A stretch of DNA of 64,000 nucleotides from Pseudomonas sp. ATCC 13867 (GCF_000349845.1 NC_020829.1:744001-808000), one strand, 5' to 3'. Shown: positions 18,611-27,005, counted from the stretch's first letter. Numbers and translations are program-made. The notes: a model not told the origin generated them from the letters alone.

Positions 18611-18862
18611 ATGTCTCAGCACGAGAAGCTGCTGGCCAAACTGCTGAACAGGCAGGCTGTGTTCACCTGGCAGGAGTTGGTTGTGCTGCTGGGTGGGCTG
18701 GGTTATCGCAAGCTCGAAGGCGATGGAAGCCGGGTCAAGTTCGACAACGGCGATCCTTGCGCGATGATCAATCTGCACAAGCCCCATCCCGGCAACGAAT
18801 TGAAGGCCTATGCCAGGCGCCAGGTGATCGAGCACCTGAAAAGCGGAGGACTGATACGATGA
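18611..18862 (+). CDS. hicA: HicA-family mRNA interferase toxin
   Basis: 83 aa from ATG 18611, preceded by GGGAGAGGG. The HicA dsRBD-like fold is recognisable: FTWQELVVLLGGLGYRKLEG, then the beta segment GDGSRVKFDNG and INLHKPHPGNELKAYARRQV. The common GSHH/GSNH motif is GSR here; the conserved His residues are in LHKPHP, as in other members of this branch. It would cleave mRNA independently of ribosomes. It overlaps hicB by 4 bases. Confidence 0.85.
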   Translation: MSQHEKLLAKLLNRQAVFTWQELVVLLGGLGYRKLEGDGSRVKFDNGDPCAMINLHKPHPGNELKAYARRQVIEHLKSGGLIR

Positions 18863-19200
18863 ACAACCTGCTGCAGCACCGCGGCTATTACGGGTCCATC
18901 GAGGCCAGCCCGGAAGACAACTGCCTGTTCGGCAAGCTGCTGTTCATCCGCGCCCTGATCAATTACGAAGGCGACACCGTCGCCGAGCTGGCCGGCTCGT
19001 TCAGGGCAGCGGTCGACGACTACCTGGCTGATTGCGCTGTCAGGGGCGTCGAGCCGGAAATCCCCTGCAAGGGCTCCTTCAACGTACGCGTAGGCCACGA
19101 ACTGCACATGGCGGCGAGCATCGCCGCCATCCAGCAGAACATCACGTTGAACGACCTGACGCGCCGGGCGTTGAGTGAGTACATCGAGCAGCACGCCTGA
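18859..19200 (+). CDS. hicB: HicB-family antitoxin
   Basis: 113 aa from ATG 18859. A partially degraded RNase-H-like domain (YYGSIEASPEDNCLFGKLLFIRALINYEGDT, spread over residues ~9-39) is followed by VAELAGSFRAAVDDYLADC. A C-terminal ribbon-helix-helix DNA-binding segment (~80-113) reads FNVRVGHELHMAASIAA ... LNDLTRRALSEYI. It neutralises HicA and represses the operon. The order toxin-then-antitoxin with 4-base overlap is normal for hicAB. Confidence 0.88.
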   Translation: MNNLLQHRGYYGSIEASPEDNCLFGKLLFIRALINYEGDTVAELAGSFRAAVDDYLADCAVRGVEPEIPCKGSFNVRVGHELHMAASIAAIQQNITLNDLTRRALSEYIEQHA

Positions 19201-19312
19201 GCGCGCTATCCGGGATGCCATCCTGCTCAGGAGGGTGAACAAGGCACTTCCAGCAGCTTGGGACGGCCCGACAAGCGATATACGAAAATGGAATGCAGTC
19301 GCTTCATTCCGG

Positions 19313-19407
19313 CTGTCATCCGCACTCGCGGTCGCGGATTCTGTCATAGGCTTTCTTCAACTCTTCCGCTCGTCTTGCCGGTTCGGAATCTGTCATCCCT
19401 TTCTGTG
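19313..19407 (+). promoter_or_regulatory. CTGTCAT elements upstream of amn (Pho-box-like)
   Basis: CTGTCAT occurs three times on the plus strand, at 19313, 19341 and 19390. CTGTCAT is the half-site of the PhoB box, whose second copy should follow at 11-base steps; the following positions (CTTTCTT near 19351, TTCTGTG near 19401) match only partly. amn of E. coli is known to be phosphate-regulated, which makes the site plausible. Confidence 0.4.
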
Positions 19408-19454
19408 ACGGAAGCAGGCAAGATGGAGCTGATCGTTCAGACAGGATGCCCACC

Positions 19455-20930
19455 ATGAGTCTTACGACTGGTGACGAGTTCTTCGTCGCCCAGACCGCCG
19501 AAGAGGCCGTCGATCAACTGGCCGTGTTGCACGAGCGAGCCACCGGCGCCCTGAACCAGGCGCTCAAGCGCTACCTGAAGGAGCGCACGGTGCCCGACGC
19601 CGAGCAGCGCAGCCTGTTCCGCTACCCGGAATTGCGGGTGGTCTACCTGTGCCAGGGCGAGGTGCCGTCCACCACCCGCGCCTACGCCAAGGTCCAGGTG
19701 CCCGGTACCTATGCGGTGACCATCACCCAGCCCAAGGCCTTCCGCAAATACCTGCTGGAGCAACTGCGCCCGCTGATGGATGACTTCACCGTGCGGGTGG
19801 AGGTCGGCATCAGCCAGCAGAACATCCCCTATCCCTACGTGGTGGAGGGCGGCGACGAGCTGGGCGGCTCCGGCGTGACCGCCGCGGAGCTGGCGCGAGT
19901 GTTCCCCAGCACCGACCTGTCCGCCACTTCCGACGGCATCGCCGACGGCCTGTATGAATGGGAAGGCGCCGACCCGATGCCGCTGGCGCTGTTCCACGCC
20001 GCGCGCACCGACTTTTCCCTGCGCCGCCTGGTGCACTACACCGGCAGCGACTGGCGGCATGTGCAGCCGTGGATCCTGCTGACCAACTACCACCGCTACG
20101 TCGACCAGTTCATCCACCTGGGCCTGGAACGCCTGCGCGACGACCCGCGCTTCGTGCGCATGGTCCTGCCGGGCAACGTGATCATCGAGCGTGGTACCGA
20201 CGAGGGCGAGGCCAATGCCATCGTCGCCGGTGTCGAGTGGCACCGCTTCCAGATGCCGGCCTACCACCTGATCGCCGAGGACGGCGACGGCGTGACCCTG
20301 GTGAACATCGGCGTAGGCCCGTCCAACGCGAAGAACATCACCGACCACCTGGCCGTGCTGCGTCCGCATTGCTGGCTGATGGTCGGCCACTGCGGCGGCC
20401 TGCGGCAGTCGCAGACCATCGGCGACTACGTGCTGGCCCACGCCTACATGCGCCGCGACGGCATCCTTGACCGCGTGCTGCCGCCGCACATCCCGATCCC
20501 GGCGCTGGCCGAGGTGCAGGTGGCGCTGCAGGAGGCCGCCGCGCTGGTCACCGGCGAGCGTGGCGAGCAGCTCAAGCGCCGCCTGCGCACCGGCACCGTG
20601 CTGACCTACGACGACCGCAACTGGGAGCTGCACTGGGCCCAGGAGCGCCCGCTGATCAACCTGGCGCGCGCCATTGCGGTTGACATGGAAAGCGGCACCA
20701 TCGCCGCCCAGGGCTACCGCCTGCGGGTGCCCTACGGCACGCTGCTGTGCGTGTCGGACAAGCCGCTGCACAGCGAGATCAAGCTGCCCGGCGCGGCCAC
20801 CGCGTTCTACCAGCGCGCGGTGAGCCAGCACCTGTCGATCGGCATCGCCGCCGTCGACCTGCTGCGCACCCAGCTCAATTCGCTGCACTCGCGCAAGCTG
20901 CGCAGCTTCGACGAGCCGCCGTTCCGCTGA
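19455..20930 (+). CDS. amn: AMP nucleosidase
   Basis: 491 aa from ATG 19455; ATG 19446 is in frame, but AGGA at 19443-19446 fits only the downstream start. The N-terminal AMN-specific domain (~1-170) precedes a nucleoside-phosphorylase-fold catalytic domain (~250-470) with VNIGVGPSNAKNITDHLAVL, WLMVGHCGGLRQSQTIGDYV and AVDMESGTIAAQGY (the purine/ribose acidic residue). It hydrolyses AMP to adenine and ribose 5-phosphate in purine salvage and AMP-level control. deoC follows 82 bases later, which couples it to pentose-phosphate use. Confidence 0.95.
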   Translation: MSLTTGDEFFVAQTAEEAVDQLAVLHERATGALNQALKRYLKERTVPDAEQRSLFRYPELRVVYLCQGEVPSTTRAYAKVQVPGTYAVTITQPKAFRKYLLEQLRPLMDDFTVRVEVGISQQNIPYPYVVEGGDELGGSGVTAAELARVFPSTDLSATSDGIADGLYEWEGADPMPLALFHAARTDFSLRRLVHYTGSDWRHVQPWILLTNYHRYVDQFIHLGLERLRDDPRFVRMVLPGNVIIERGTDEGEANAIVAGVEWHRFQMPAYHLIAEDGDGVTLVNIGVGPSNAKNITDHLAVLRPHCWLMVGHCGGLRQSQTIGDYVLAHAYMRRDGILDRVLPPHIPIPALAEVQVALQEAAALVTGERGEQLKRRLRTGTVLTYDDRNWELHWAQERPLINLARAIAVDMESGTIAAQGYRLRVPYGTLLCVSDKPLHSEIKLPGAATAFYQRAVSQHLSIGIAAVDLLRTQLNSLHSRKLRSFDEPPFR

Positions 20931-21012
20931 TCTGCGACAGGGCGCGGAGCGCCTGCCGGGGCGATGGTGATCGCCCTGGCAGCCTGAGGAAAGCCGATGG
21001 AGATTGTTGCCG

Positions 21013-21789
21013 ATGACCGATCCTCGCAAGACCCCGGCGGGCCGCGTGCTCGCCCTGCTGGACCTGACTTCGCTGAATGCCGGCGATGACCTGCAAAGCA
21101 CCGTGGACCTCTGCCGCCGCGCGCTGACGCCCTACGGCGAGGTGGCGGCGGTGTGCGTGTGGCCGAAGCTGGTGCATGTTGCCCGGCGCACGCTCAATAC
21201 CCTGGGCGGGCGCGATGTGCGGGTCGCCAGTGTGTGCAACTTCCCCAGTGGCGACGCGCCGTTGGCCGACGTGGTGGAGGAGGTGCGCAAGACTCTCGCC
21301 GAGGGCGCCGACGAGATCGACCTGGTCTACCCCTGGCGCAAGCTCAAGGCTGGCCAGGAGACCGGTGCAGTGGAGCTGATCCGCACCTGCAAGACGCTGT
21401 GCGGGCCTTACCACCGGCTCAAGGTGATCCTGGAGACCGGCGAGCTGGCCGACCCGGAACTGATCCGCTCGGCCTGCCGTGAAGCCATTGCCGGCGGCGC
21501 TGACTTCCTCAAGACCAGCACCGGCAAGACTATGGTTCACGCCACGCCCGAAGCCGTGCGGGTGATGCTCGAAACCATCGAGGAGGAGGGCGGCAAGGTC
21601 GGCTTGAAAGTCTCCGGCGGACTGCGCACGCTGGCCGATGCGCAGGTCTACGTGACGCTCGCGGAGGAGCGTTTCGGCGCCGCCTGGATCAAGCCGGAGC
21701 ACCTGCGTTTCGGCGCATCCGCGCTGCTCGACGACCTGCTGCGCGAGCTGAGCGGCGAGGCGCAGCCGATCTCCACGCGGGACTATTGA
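21013..21789 (+). CDS. deoC: Deoxyribose-phosphate aldolase
   Basis: 258 aa from ATG 21013 (GGAG at 20999-21002; a TTG at 21004 is in frame but less likely). It is a TIM-barrel aldolase of the E. coli DeoC type. The Schiff-base lysine is Lys167 in GADFLKTSTGK. The supporting Asp103 is in ADEIDLVYP, and Lys202-type residue in VGLKVSGGLRT is present. It splits 2-deoxyribose 5-phosphate into acetaldehyde and glyceraldehyde 3-phosphate. Its place next to amn suggests shared nucleoside/pentose salvage. Confidence 0.95.
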   Translation: MTDPRKTPAGRVLALLDLTSLNAGDDLQSTVDLCRRALTPYGEVAAVCVWPKLVHVARRTLNTLGGRDVRVASVCNFPSGDAPLADVVEEVRKTLAEGADEIDLVYPWRKLKAGQETGAVELIRTCKTLCGPYHRLKVILETGELADPELIRSACREAIAGGADFLKTSTGKTMVHATPEAVRVMLETIEEEGGKVGLKVSGGLRTLADAQVYVTLAEERFGAAWIKPEHLRFGASALLDDLLRELSGEAQPISTRDY

Positions 21790-21799
21790 TCGCCCTGCG

Positions 21800-21827
21800 T
21801 TGACTCCGCCCCGGGCGAGCCTAGAAT
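21800..21827 (+). promoter_or_regulatory. Sigma-70-type promoter of the SEC-C gene
   Basis: TTGACT (21800-21805) and TAGAAT (21822-21827) are separated by 16 bases. They lie ~80 bases before ATG 21905. Confidence 0.6.
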
Positions 21828-21904
21828 GCTCGCCTTTCGCACCACGGGGAACCGTGGCGCGTCCCTCCGGTCGGACCTTCGCCGACCTTTCCGCTGGTGA
21901 TCCC

Positions 21905-22468
21905 ATGCCGTTCCGCGCCCCTTCGCACCTCACCAACCCGCTGCGCCGTTTCGCCCGCCGTCTGGTGGAAAACGCTACGCCCGAAGTCGCCGCGCCGCTC
22001 CCACTGCCCGACAGCATCGCTGGCGAACCCTGGTTCTCCGTGGGCAAGGCGGTGGCAGGCCTGGGCGGCGAACGGGTGGATGGCTGGTGCCTGGAAGAGT
22101 GGCCGGGGCTGGCCTTGCGCGCCCGTTTCAGCGCCTGCTGGCGCGACGCCCAGGGCCGCCTGTGGAACGTGCTTCCGGGCGGTGAAGCCATCGCCTTCCT
22201 GCCGGACCCGAAGCGCCGCTACGAAGGTGTGCCGCTGGCCGAACAGCTGCACGCGCTGGAGCGTGACGAGCTGCTGGAAGACTACCTCTGGCTCTGCCGC
22301 GAACTGGGCAAACCGCAGCTGGACGACGAGTGCCGGGAAGTCCGTGACTCCATGCGCCAGCGCCTGGAAAGCTGGCTGGAGCTGGGTGGCCGTGGCGACA
22401 AGCCGTGCCCGTGCAACAGCGGCAAGCGCTATCGCAACTGCTGCAGCAAGCGGGTGCGAGAGAACTGA
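21905..22468 (+). CDS. SEC-C zinc-motif protein
   Basis: 187 aa from ATG 21905. The body (~30-150) has no domain I recognise. The last 20 residues are a textbook SEC-C motif: KPCPCNSGKRYRNCC with ligands C-x-C-x8-C-C. SEC-C motifs bind zinc and occur in SecA and many small proteins. The central acidic/aromatic region (HALERDELLEDYLWLCRELG) is helical. The gene is monocistronic with its own promoter and is followed by a REP hairpin block. Confidence 0.75.
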   Translation: MPFRAPSHLTNPLRRFARRLVENATPEVAAPLPLPDSIAGEPWFSVGKAVAGLGGERVDGWCLEEWPGLALRARFSACWRDAQGRLWNVLPGGEAIAFLPDPKRRYEGVPLAEQLHALERDELLEDYLWLCRELGKPQLDDECREVRDSMRQRLESWLELGGRGDKPCPCNSGKRYRNCCSKRVREN

Positions 22469-22474
22469 CCCTCC

Positions 22475-22598
22475 TTGTAGGAGCGAGCCTGCTCGCGATC
22501 TCTTGAAGCACCGGTGCAGGTGCCGACCGATCGCGGACAAAGTCCGCTACTACCCAGGGCCGGCCGTAGTAGCGGACTTTGTTCGCGATGGCTTGTAC
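22475..22598. repeat. REP block between convergent genes
   Basis: One GTAGGAGCGAGCctGCTCGCGA element (22476-22498) is followed by a long hairpin. Its 24-base arms 22530-22553 and 22566-22589 (core CAAAGTCCGCTACTAC) differ at one position and surround a 12-base loop. The block fills the gap between the SEC-C and MBL genes and may act as bidirectional terminator or mRNA 3'-end stabiliser. Confidence 0.8.
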
Positions 22599-23645
22599 CT
22601 ACAGTGATGCGTCCGGCATCAGTGGAACGAGCCACTGTTCCCCCGGCTTCGGCGCTCGGAAGCGCTCCGGCGTCACACCACGTTGCTGCAGCGCTGTTGC
22701 CAGGTCGCTGAGCGGGGTGAACTGCCCTTCGTCGCTCAGGCGGAAGGTGCCGAAATGGATCGCCATGCTGCACTGCGAATCGAGCTGCTGATGTGCCTGT
22801 ACGGCGTCGTCCGGGTTCATGTGGTGGTGGCGCATGAACCAGCGCGGTTCGTAGGCGCCGATGGGCAGGGCGGCGAAGCGCATCGGGCCGAAGCGCTGGT
22901 GCATCAGCTTGAACTCCTCGCCCAGGCCGGTATCGCCGGGGAACAGCACCGGGCCGTCCGGCGACTCCAGCACGAAGCCCAGCCACAGGGTGCGGTTGGT
23001 GTCGCGTCGCGAGCGCGCCGACCAGTGCTGCGCCGGTACGCCGGTGAGCAGCATGCCCTCGGGCATCGGCAGGCTCTGCCACCAGTCCAGTTCCACCATG
23101 TCGGTGAAGCCGCAGGCGCGGATGAGATCGCCGTTGCCCAGCCCAGTCACCACCTTGGCGTCCGGGAAGCGCCGCGCCAGTTCGCGCAGGCTGCCGATGT
23201 CCAGATGGTCGTAATGGTTGTGGCTGACCAGGATCAGGTTGATCGGCGGCAGTTCGTCCAGCGCCAGTCCCGGCGGGTGATGGCGGCGCGGGCCGATGAA
23301 GCTGAACGGGCTGGTGCGCTTGCACCACAGCGGGTCGGTGAGGATGTTCAGTCCGCGATGCTGGATCAGCAGGGTGGCGTGGTTGATGTAGGTGACGCGC
23401 AGCTCCGCGCCGCTGACCCGGGCCTGTATGTCCGGGCGCGTGGCCGGGCCCGGCTGGTCGAGCCAGGGCGTCTGGCGGCCGCGCTCGCGTTGCCACTTGA
23501 GGAAGGCGCGCAGGCCGTGGTGCGGCTGGCGGTCGAGGTTGTGGAAGCGTTGTCCGTCGAAGTTCGCGGTCTGCGGGCCGCGGTAGCGGGCGCCGAGGCG
23601 GCCGCTGAGGCTGCGCAGGGTGATCAGCCAGGTGGGATGGCTCAT
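22599..23645 (-). CDS. MBL-fold metal hydrolase (NAPE-PLD/UlaG-like)
   Basis: 348 aa from ATG 23645. Metallo-beta-lactamase fold with metal motif SHNHYDHLD (~residues 145-153), downstream ligands in GVPAQHWSARS and FPGDTG, and a late His in MAIHFGTF. The N-terminal extension (RSLSGRLGARYRGPQTANFD) and IGAYEPRWFMRHHHMNPDDAV are typical of the bacterial proteins related to N-acyl-phosphatidylethanolamine phospholipase D. Substrate is unknown. It is divergent from rluE with starts 87 bases apart. Confidence 0.88.
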   Translation of the reverse strand: MSHPTWLITLRSLSGRLGARYRGPQTANFDGQRFHNLDRQPHHGLRAFLKWQRERGRQTPWLDQPGPATRPDIQARVSGAELRVTYINHATLLIQHRGLNILTDPLWCKRTSPFSFIGPRRHHPPGLALDELPPINLILVSHNHYDHLDIGSLRELARRFPDAKVVTGLGNGDLIRACGFTDMVELDWWQSLPMPEGMLLTGVPAQHWSARSRRDTNRTLWLGFVLESPDGPVLFPGDTGLGEEFKLMHQRFGPMRFAALPIGAYEPRWFMRHHHMNPDDAVQAHQQLDSQCSMAIHFGTFRLSDEGQFTPLSDLATALQQRGVTPERFRAPKPGEQWLVPLMPDASL

Positions 23646-23732
23646 GGGTAGGCTCTTGCGGTGGGGGCTCGGCACAACCTAGCATGCCGGGCATTCGCTT
23701 TACCCTCATCTCCGGTTACCAGTCTTTTCGCC

Positions 23733-24359
23733 ATGTCCCGTCCGCCTCGTCCCGCTTCCCGCCGTCCCGCTCCCCGCCCTGCGCCGCGCCGCGTGGCCAA
23801 GGCGCCGCCGGCACAGCCGCGGCTGATCCTGCTGAACAAGCCGTTCGACGTGCTGACTCAATTCAACGATAGCGAGGGCCGGGCGACCCTGAAGGATTTC
23901 GTCGAGGTGCCGGGCGTCTATCCTGCCGGACGGCTGGACCGTGACAGCGAAGGCCTGTTGCTGCTGACCAACGACGGCTGCCTGCAGGCGCGCATCGCCG
24001 ACCCCAGGCACAAGTTGCCCAAGACATATTGGGTGCAGGTGGAAGGGGAGCCGAGCGACGAGCAGCTCGAACAACTGCGCAAGGGCGTGCAACTCAATGA
24101 CGGCCCGACCTTGCCGGCCGAGGCACGGCGGCTGGACGAGCCGCAGCTGTGGGAGCGCAACCCGCCGGTGCGCTTCCGCAAGTCGGTGCCGACGGCCTGG
24201 CTGGAGCTGGTGATCCGCGAGGGCCGCAACCGCCAGGTGCGACGAATGACGGCGGCCGTCGGCCTGCCGACCCTGCGCCTGGTACGCGTGCGGATCGGGC
24301 CGTGGAGCCTGGACGGTTTGCCGCCGGGGCAGTGGCGGGACGTCAGCCCCGAGCTCTGA
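23733..24359 (+). CDS. rluE: 23S rRNA pseudouridine(2457) synthase RluE
   Basis: 208 aa from ATG 23733. RsuA/RluB/E/F subfamily without an S4 domain. A basic Pro/Arg/Ala-rich N-terminus (~1-30) precedes the catalytic core with [14 protein letters not shown], the catalytic Asp motif [19 protein letters not shown] and [16 protein letters not shown]. It converts one uridine of 23S rRNA to pseudouridine. The absence of an S4 domain and the overall length favour RluE over RluB/RluF. Confidence 0.88.
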   Translation: MSRPPRPASRRPAPRPAPRRVAKAPPAQPRLILLNKPFDVLTQFNDSEGRATLKDFVEVPGVYPAGRLDRDSEGLLLLTNDGCLQARIADPRHKLPKTYWVQVEGEPSDEQLEQLRKGVQLNDGPTLPAEARRLDEPQLWERNPPVRFRKSVPTAWLELVIREGRNRQVRRMTAAVGLPTLRLVRVRIGPWSLDGLPPGQWRDVSPEL

Positions 24360-24386
24360 GAGCCGGGGCGAGTGCGGGAGAAGGCG

Positions 24387-24590
24387 TCAGAAGCCGCCTT
24401 CGAGCCCCGCGACGACGACGGACTTGATCAGGAAGCCAAGCACGCCCAGGCCCAGGGCGAAGAACAGCACCATGGTGCCCATGCGGCCGGCCTTGGACTT
24501 CTTCGCCAGGTCCCAGACGATGAAGGCCATGAACAGGATCAGGCCGGTCACCAGGCCATACATCATCCAGTCTTCGAAACTTTCGTTCAT
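24387..24590 (-). CDS. DUF2788 small inner-membrane protein
   Basis: 67 aa with two membrane segments: YGLVTGLILFMAFIVWDLA (~11-29) and MVLFFALGLGVLGFLIKSVV (~40-59), separated by the basic loop KKSKAGR. It matches the DUF2788 family of gamma-proteobacteria; function unknown. On the minus strand a TATAAT (24662-24667) lies ~70 bases upstream of the start. Convergent with rluE, 27 bases apart. Confidence 0.8.
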   Translation of the reverse strand: MNESFEDWMMYGLVTGLILFMAFIVWDLAKKSKAGRMGTMVLFFALGLGVLGFLIKSVVVAGLEGGF

Positions 24591-24842
24591 TGCTGCTCCT
24601 GCCCGGTGCGGGGGTTGTCCGAGGGACGCCGGGGCTGAGGGTGGTGGTGGAGAAGGCGCGCATTATACGCATCTGGTTGTTTGATGATCAGGGGTGTTCA
24701 TAAATTGATCAGACCTTGCTGCGGGAGAGGTGGAACACCCTTGAATATCCCGCCAGAGGCTGGCTGGCGGGGAAATTTCCGGTAATGGATTGGTCTGGCG
24801 GTATGCGGGGTGCGGTGCTGTGTCGCAGGTGCGGCAGATGTT

Positions 24843-25022
24843 GCAGGAGCGAGCTTGCTCGCGAACGGGGTAGTGCCGGGTTTGCAGGTGGATCGCGGAC
24901 AGAGTCCACTTGTACGAAAGCCGTGCGGACCTCACCCCGCAAGCGGACTCCATTCGTGATAAGACGTGATACAGGCGACAAGGCACCGGCGAAGTGCGGT
25001 TCGCGAGCGAGCTCGCTCCTGC
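24843..25022. repeat. Composite REP block in a 452-base intergenic region
   Basis: The gap 24591-25042 holds no gene. GCAGGAGCGAGCTTGCTCGC (24843-24862) and its inverted partner (25003-25022, one base different) bracket two more REP-like pieces, ATCGCGGACAGAGTCCACTT and GCAAGCGGACTCCATTCGTG. The outer pair could fold into a ~180-base hairpin. It lies downstream of the Lrp gene, and its distal side is upstream of the DUF2788 promoter. Confidence 0.75.
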
Positions 25023-25042
25023 GAAGAACGTCAACTCTGCGA

Positions 25043-25522
25043 TCAAACCCGCAGGTGATCCAGCGGCAGTTCGGTACTGGCCAGCACGTTGCGCAGCACG
25101 AAGCTCGACCGCACGCTGGTGACGCCCTCGATGCGGGTCAAGGTTCCCAGCAGGAAGTGCTGGTAGCGTTCCATGTCCGGCACCATCACCTTGAGCTGGT
25201 AGTCCGCGTCCATCCCAGTCACCAGGCTGCATTCCAGCACTTCCGGGCATTTGCCGATGATCTGCTGGAAGTGCTCGAAGCGCTCCGGGGTGTGGCGGTC
25301 CATGCCGATCAGGACGAAGGCGGTGAGGCTCAGGCCGAGCTTCCTGCTGTCGAGCAGGGCGACCTGGCGGACGATGTAGCCGTCGTCTTCCAGCTGTTTG
25401 ACCCGCCGCGAGCAGGGCGAGGGCGACAGGCCGATGCGTTCGGCCAGCTCCTGGTTGGAGATGCGCGCGTCGCGTTGCAGTTCGGCGAGAATACGCAGGT
25501 CGTAGCGGTCCAGCTTGTCCAT
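25043..25522 (-). CDS. Lrp/AsnC-family transcriptional regulator
   Basis: 159 aa. N-terminal HTH (~1-60: LDRYDLRILAELQRDARISN, then LAERIGLSPSPCSRRVKQLE) and a C-terminal RAM ligand domain (~68-150, AFVLIGMD ... VTGMDADYQLKVMVPDMERY). It binds DNA as an octamer and senses an amino acid. It is divergent from the short transcription unit at 25593, start codons 74 bases apart. AT-rich half-sites ATTGCT/AGCAAT lie in that gap, so this unit is its likely target. Confidence 0.92.
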   Translation of the reverse strand: MDKLDRYDLRILAELQRDARISNQELAERIGLSPSPCSRRVKQLEDDGYIVRQVALLDSRKLGLSLTAFVLIGMDRHTPERFEHFQQIIGKCPEVLECSLVTGMDADYQLKVMVPDMERYQHFLLGTLTRIEGVTSVRSSFVLRNVLASTELPLDHLRV

Positions 25523-25592
25523 GAAAGCCTCGTATTTCAGATCAATTGCGCTTTTTTCGTAAATTCTAGTTAATCATTGCTATGCTTGTGCC

Positions 25593-25836
25593 TATATGAG
25601 CAATATTAGCAATCATTTTCCTGTTCTGTCGCCGTACTATTTCTTCCAGATTCACGGCCCGGACACTACGTCCCCAGCGATCCGCCCAATCAGGCGCTTC
25701 GCGGCCCGCCGATCCCACCGGATCGTGCCGGCCCCCGGGCTACGCACTGCCCAGAAGGCGGAGCGAGGTGAGCCGGCGCCAACAGCGACGAGCAGGACGA
25801 GATTCACGAAGGGAGGCTGACGAGCCTCCCTTTTTT
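25593..25836 (+). ncRNA. Candidate leader RNA or small RNA with short ORF
   Basis: A -10-like TATGCT (25581-25586) is followed by an ATG at 25596 opening a 74-codon frame that ends at 25820, directly before a strong terminator (25811-25836). The frame begins MSNISNHFPVLSPYYFFQIH, with the aromatic run YYFF near its start, then becomes Arg/Pro-rich with little protein-like character. GC-rich stems lie between. This resembles an amino-acid attenuator leader or a ~240-base sRNA, but the gene after it (DUF6515) is not amino-acid biosynthesis. Control by the divergent Lrp protein is inferred. I cannot decide between leader peptide, sRNA and small protein. Confidence 0.4.
25811..25836 (+). terminator. 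Strong Rho-independent terminator
   Basis: Perfect stem GGGAGGCT/AGCCTCCC with loop GACG, followed by TTTTTTC. No annotated gene ends just before it, which is the main argument for a short transcript starting near 25593. Confidence 0.9.
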
Positions 25837-25961
25837 CTTGCCCGCGATTTTTCCGCCATCTTTACCCCGACTTTACTCAACGCCTTGCAATACGCGGCCT
25901 GCGCCGTGGTCTATGGCAGTGTCACATCACTGTTTTCGGCCCAGGCCGAAGTGAGGAGTCC

Positions 25962-27005
25962 ATGAAGTCGGGCATCTGGCCGTTCGCCGGGTTCGCTGTG
26001 CTCTCGCTGGCCATTGCTGCCCAGGCGTTGGCGGCAAGCCCGCCGGATCAGTACGGCCCGTCCCAGGGGCGGCCCGGCGCGAGCCAGGGCGGTAATGCCG
26101 GGGGCGGACGGGGGCCGATGTCCCGTGAGGGGCCGAGTCTTCCCATGAGTCGCTGGCAGCAGCGTCCGGCACAGAACGATGGCGGACACTGGCAGGGCCG
26201 GCCACCGGCCAGCAACGGCGGGCAATGGCACGGGCGCCCAGGCGATCACGACTGGCAGGGCAACCCGTCGGGCCACAACGGAGGGCAGTGGTTGGGGCGT
26301 CCTCCCACGACCAATCTCAATCCGGGGATGCGCCCGCCGAGCGACCGCGATCAATGGAAAGGCCGTCCCATTGGCAACACTCCCCATTGGCAGGGCGATC
26401 ATTCCGACCGGCCCGGTTGGCAAGGCGGTTCGCGCCCGCCACCCGGAGGCTGGCAGGGGCGTCCGCCGCCGGCCCACGGCAACTGGGGGCCGCACCCGTC
26501 GTACTGGCGTCCGGGGTATGTGGTGGGCGGGGTGCCGGCAGGGCATTACCGTGTGCCTTACCGCGGCGTGGATTACTTCTTCAACGACGGCTACTGGTAT
26601 CGCCCGTATGGCTCGCGCTACGTGGTGGTGACGCCGCCCTATGGCGTGCGGGTGCGCTATCTGCCGCCTTACGCCGAGCAAGTGTGGATCGGCAGCATCG
26701 GTTATTTCCTGGCTGCCGGGACCTACTACCTGTGGCAGGCCGGCGCGCAGGAATACGAGGTGGTGCCATCGCCCGTGGAACAACCGCTGGTGGCGCAGAC
26801 GGCCTACGATGTGGTCGCCTACCCGTTGTACGGCCAGGGGCCGGAGCAGCAGAACCGCGACCGCTACGAATGCCACCGCTGGGCCGCCGGCCAGAGCGGC
26901 TTCGACCCGGCTTCGGCCAGCTACGCGCCCCCGGCCTACACCGCCGACAACTACCGCCGTGCCCTCGGCGCCTGCCTGAGCGGACGTGGCTACAGCGTCA
27001 ACTGA
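25962..27005 (+). CDS. DUF6515-type secreted protein with W-G-R-P repeats
   Basis: 347 aa. Signal peptide (~1-25: SGIWPFAGFAVLSLAIAA then QALA). Residues ~30-180 are low-complexity with at least seven imperfect copies of a G-x-W-x-G-R-P unit (for example GGHWQGRP, GGQWHGRP, GGQWLGRP, RDQWKGRP, GGWQGRP). The C-terminal half has the conserved aromatic segment YRGVDYFFNDGYWYRPYGSRY and RYECHRWAAGQSGFDP. GAGGAG precedes the start. It is probably periplasmic or surface-associated; function unknown. Its stop overlaps the convergent fieF stop by 8 bases. Confidence 0.75.
   Translation: MKSGIWPFAGFAVLSLAIAAQALAASPPDQYGPSQGRPGASQGGNAGGGRGPMSREGPSLPMSRWQQRPAQNDGGHWQGRPPASNGGQWHGRPGDHDWQGNPSGHNGGQWLGRPPTTNLNPGMRPPSDRDQWKGRPIGNTPHWQGDHSDRPGWQGGSRPPPGGWQGRPPPAHGNWGPHPSYWRPGYVVGGVPAGHYRVPYRGVDYFFNDGYWYRPYGSRYVVVTPPYGVRVRYLPPYAEQVWIGSIGYFLAAGTYYLWQAGAQEYEVVPSPVEQPLVAQTAYDVVAYPLYGQGPEQQNRDRYECHRWAAGQSGFDPASASYAPPAYTADNYRRALGACLSGRGYSVN

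Noticed and set aside
24843..25022. CRISPR-like array from repeated GGAGCGAGC elements
   Set aside because: The elements are inverted, irregularly spaced REP palindromes without unique spacers of constant length, and no cas genes are present.
25596..25820. 74-codon frame as an ordinary protein-coding gene
   Set aside because: After the first ~20 residues it is Arg/Pro/Ala-rich and unlike a folded protein, and it lacks a clear Shine-Dalgarno. I kept it as a leader or sRNA candidate instead.
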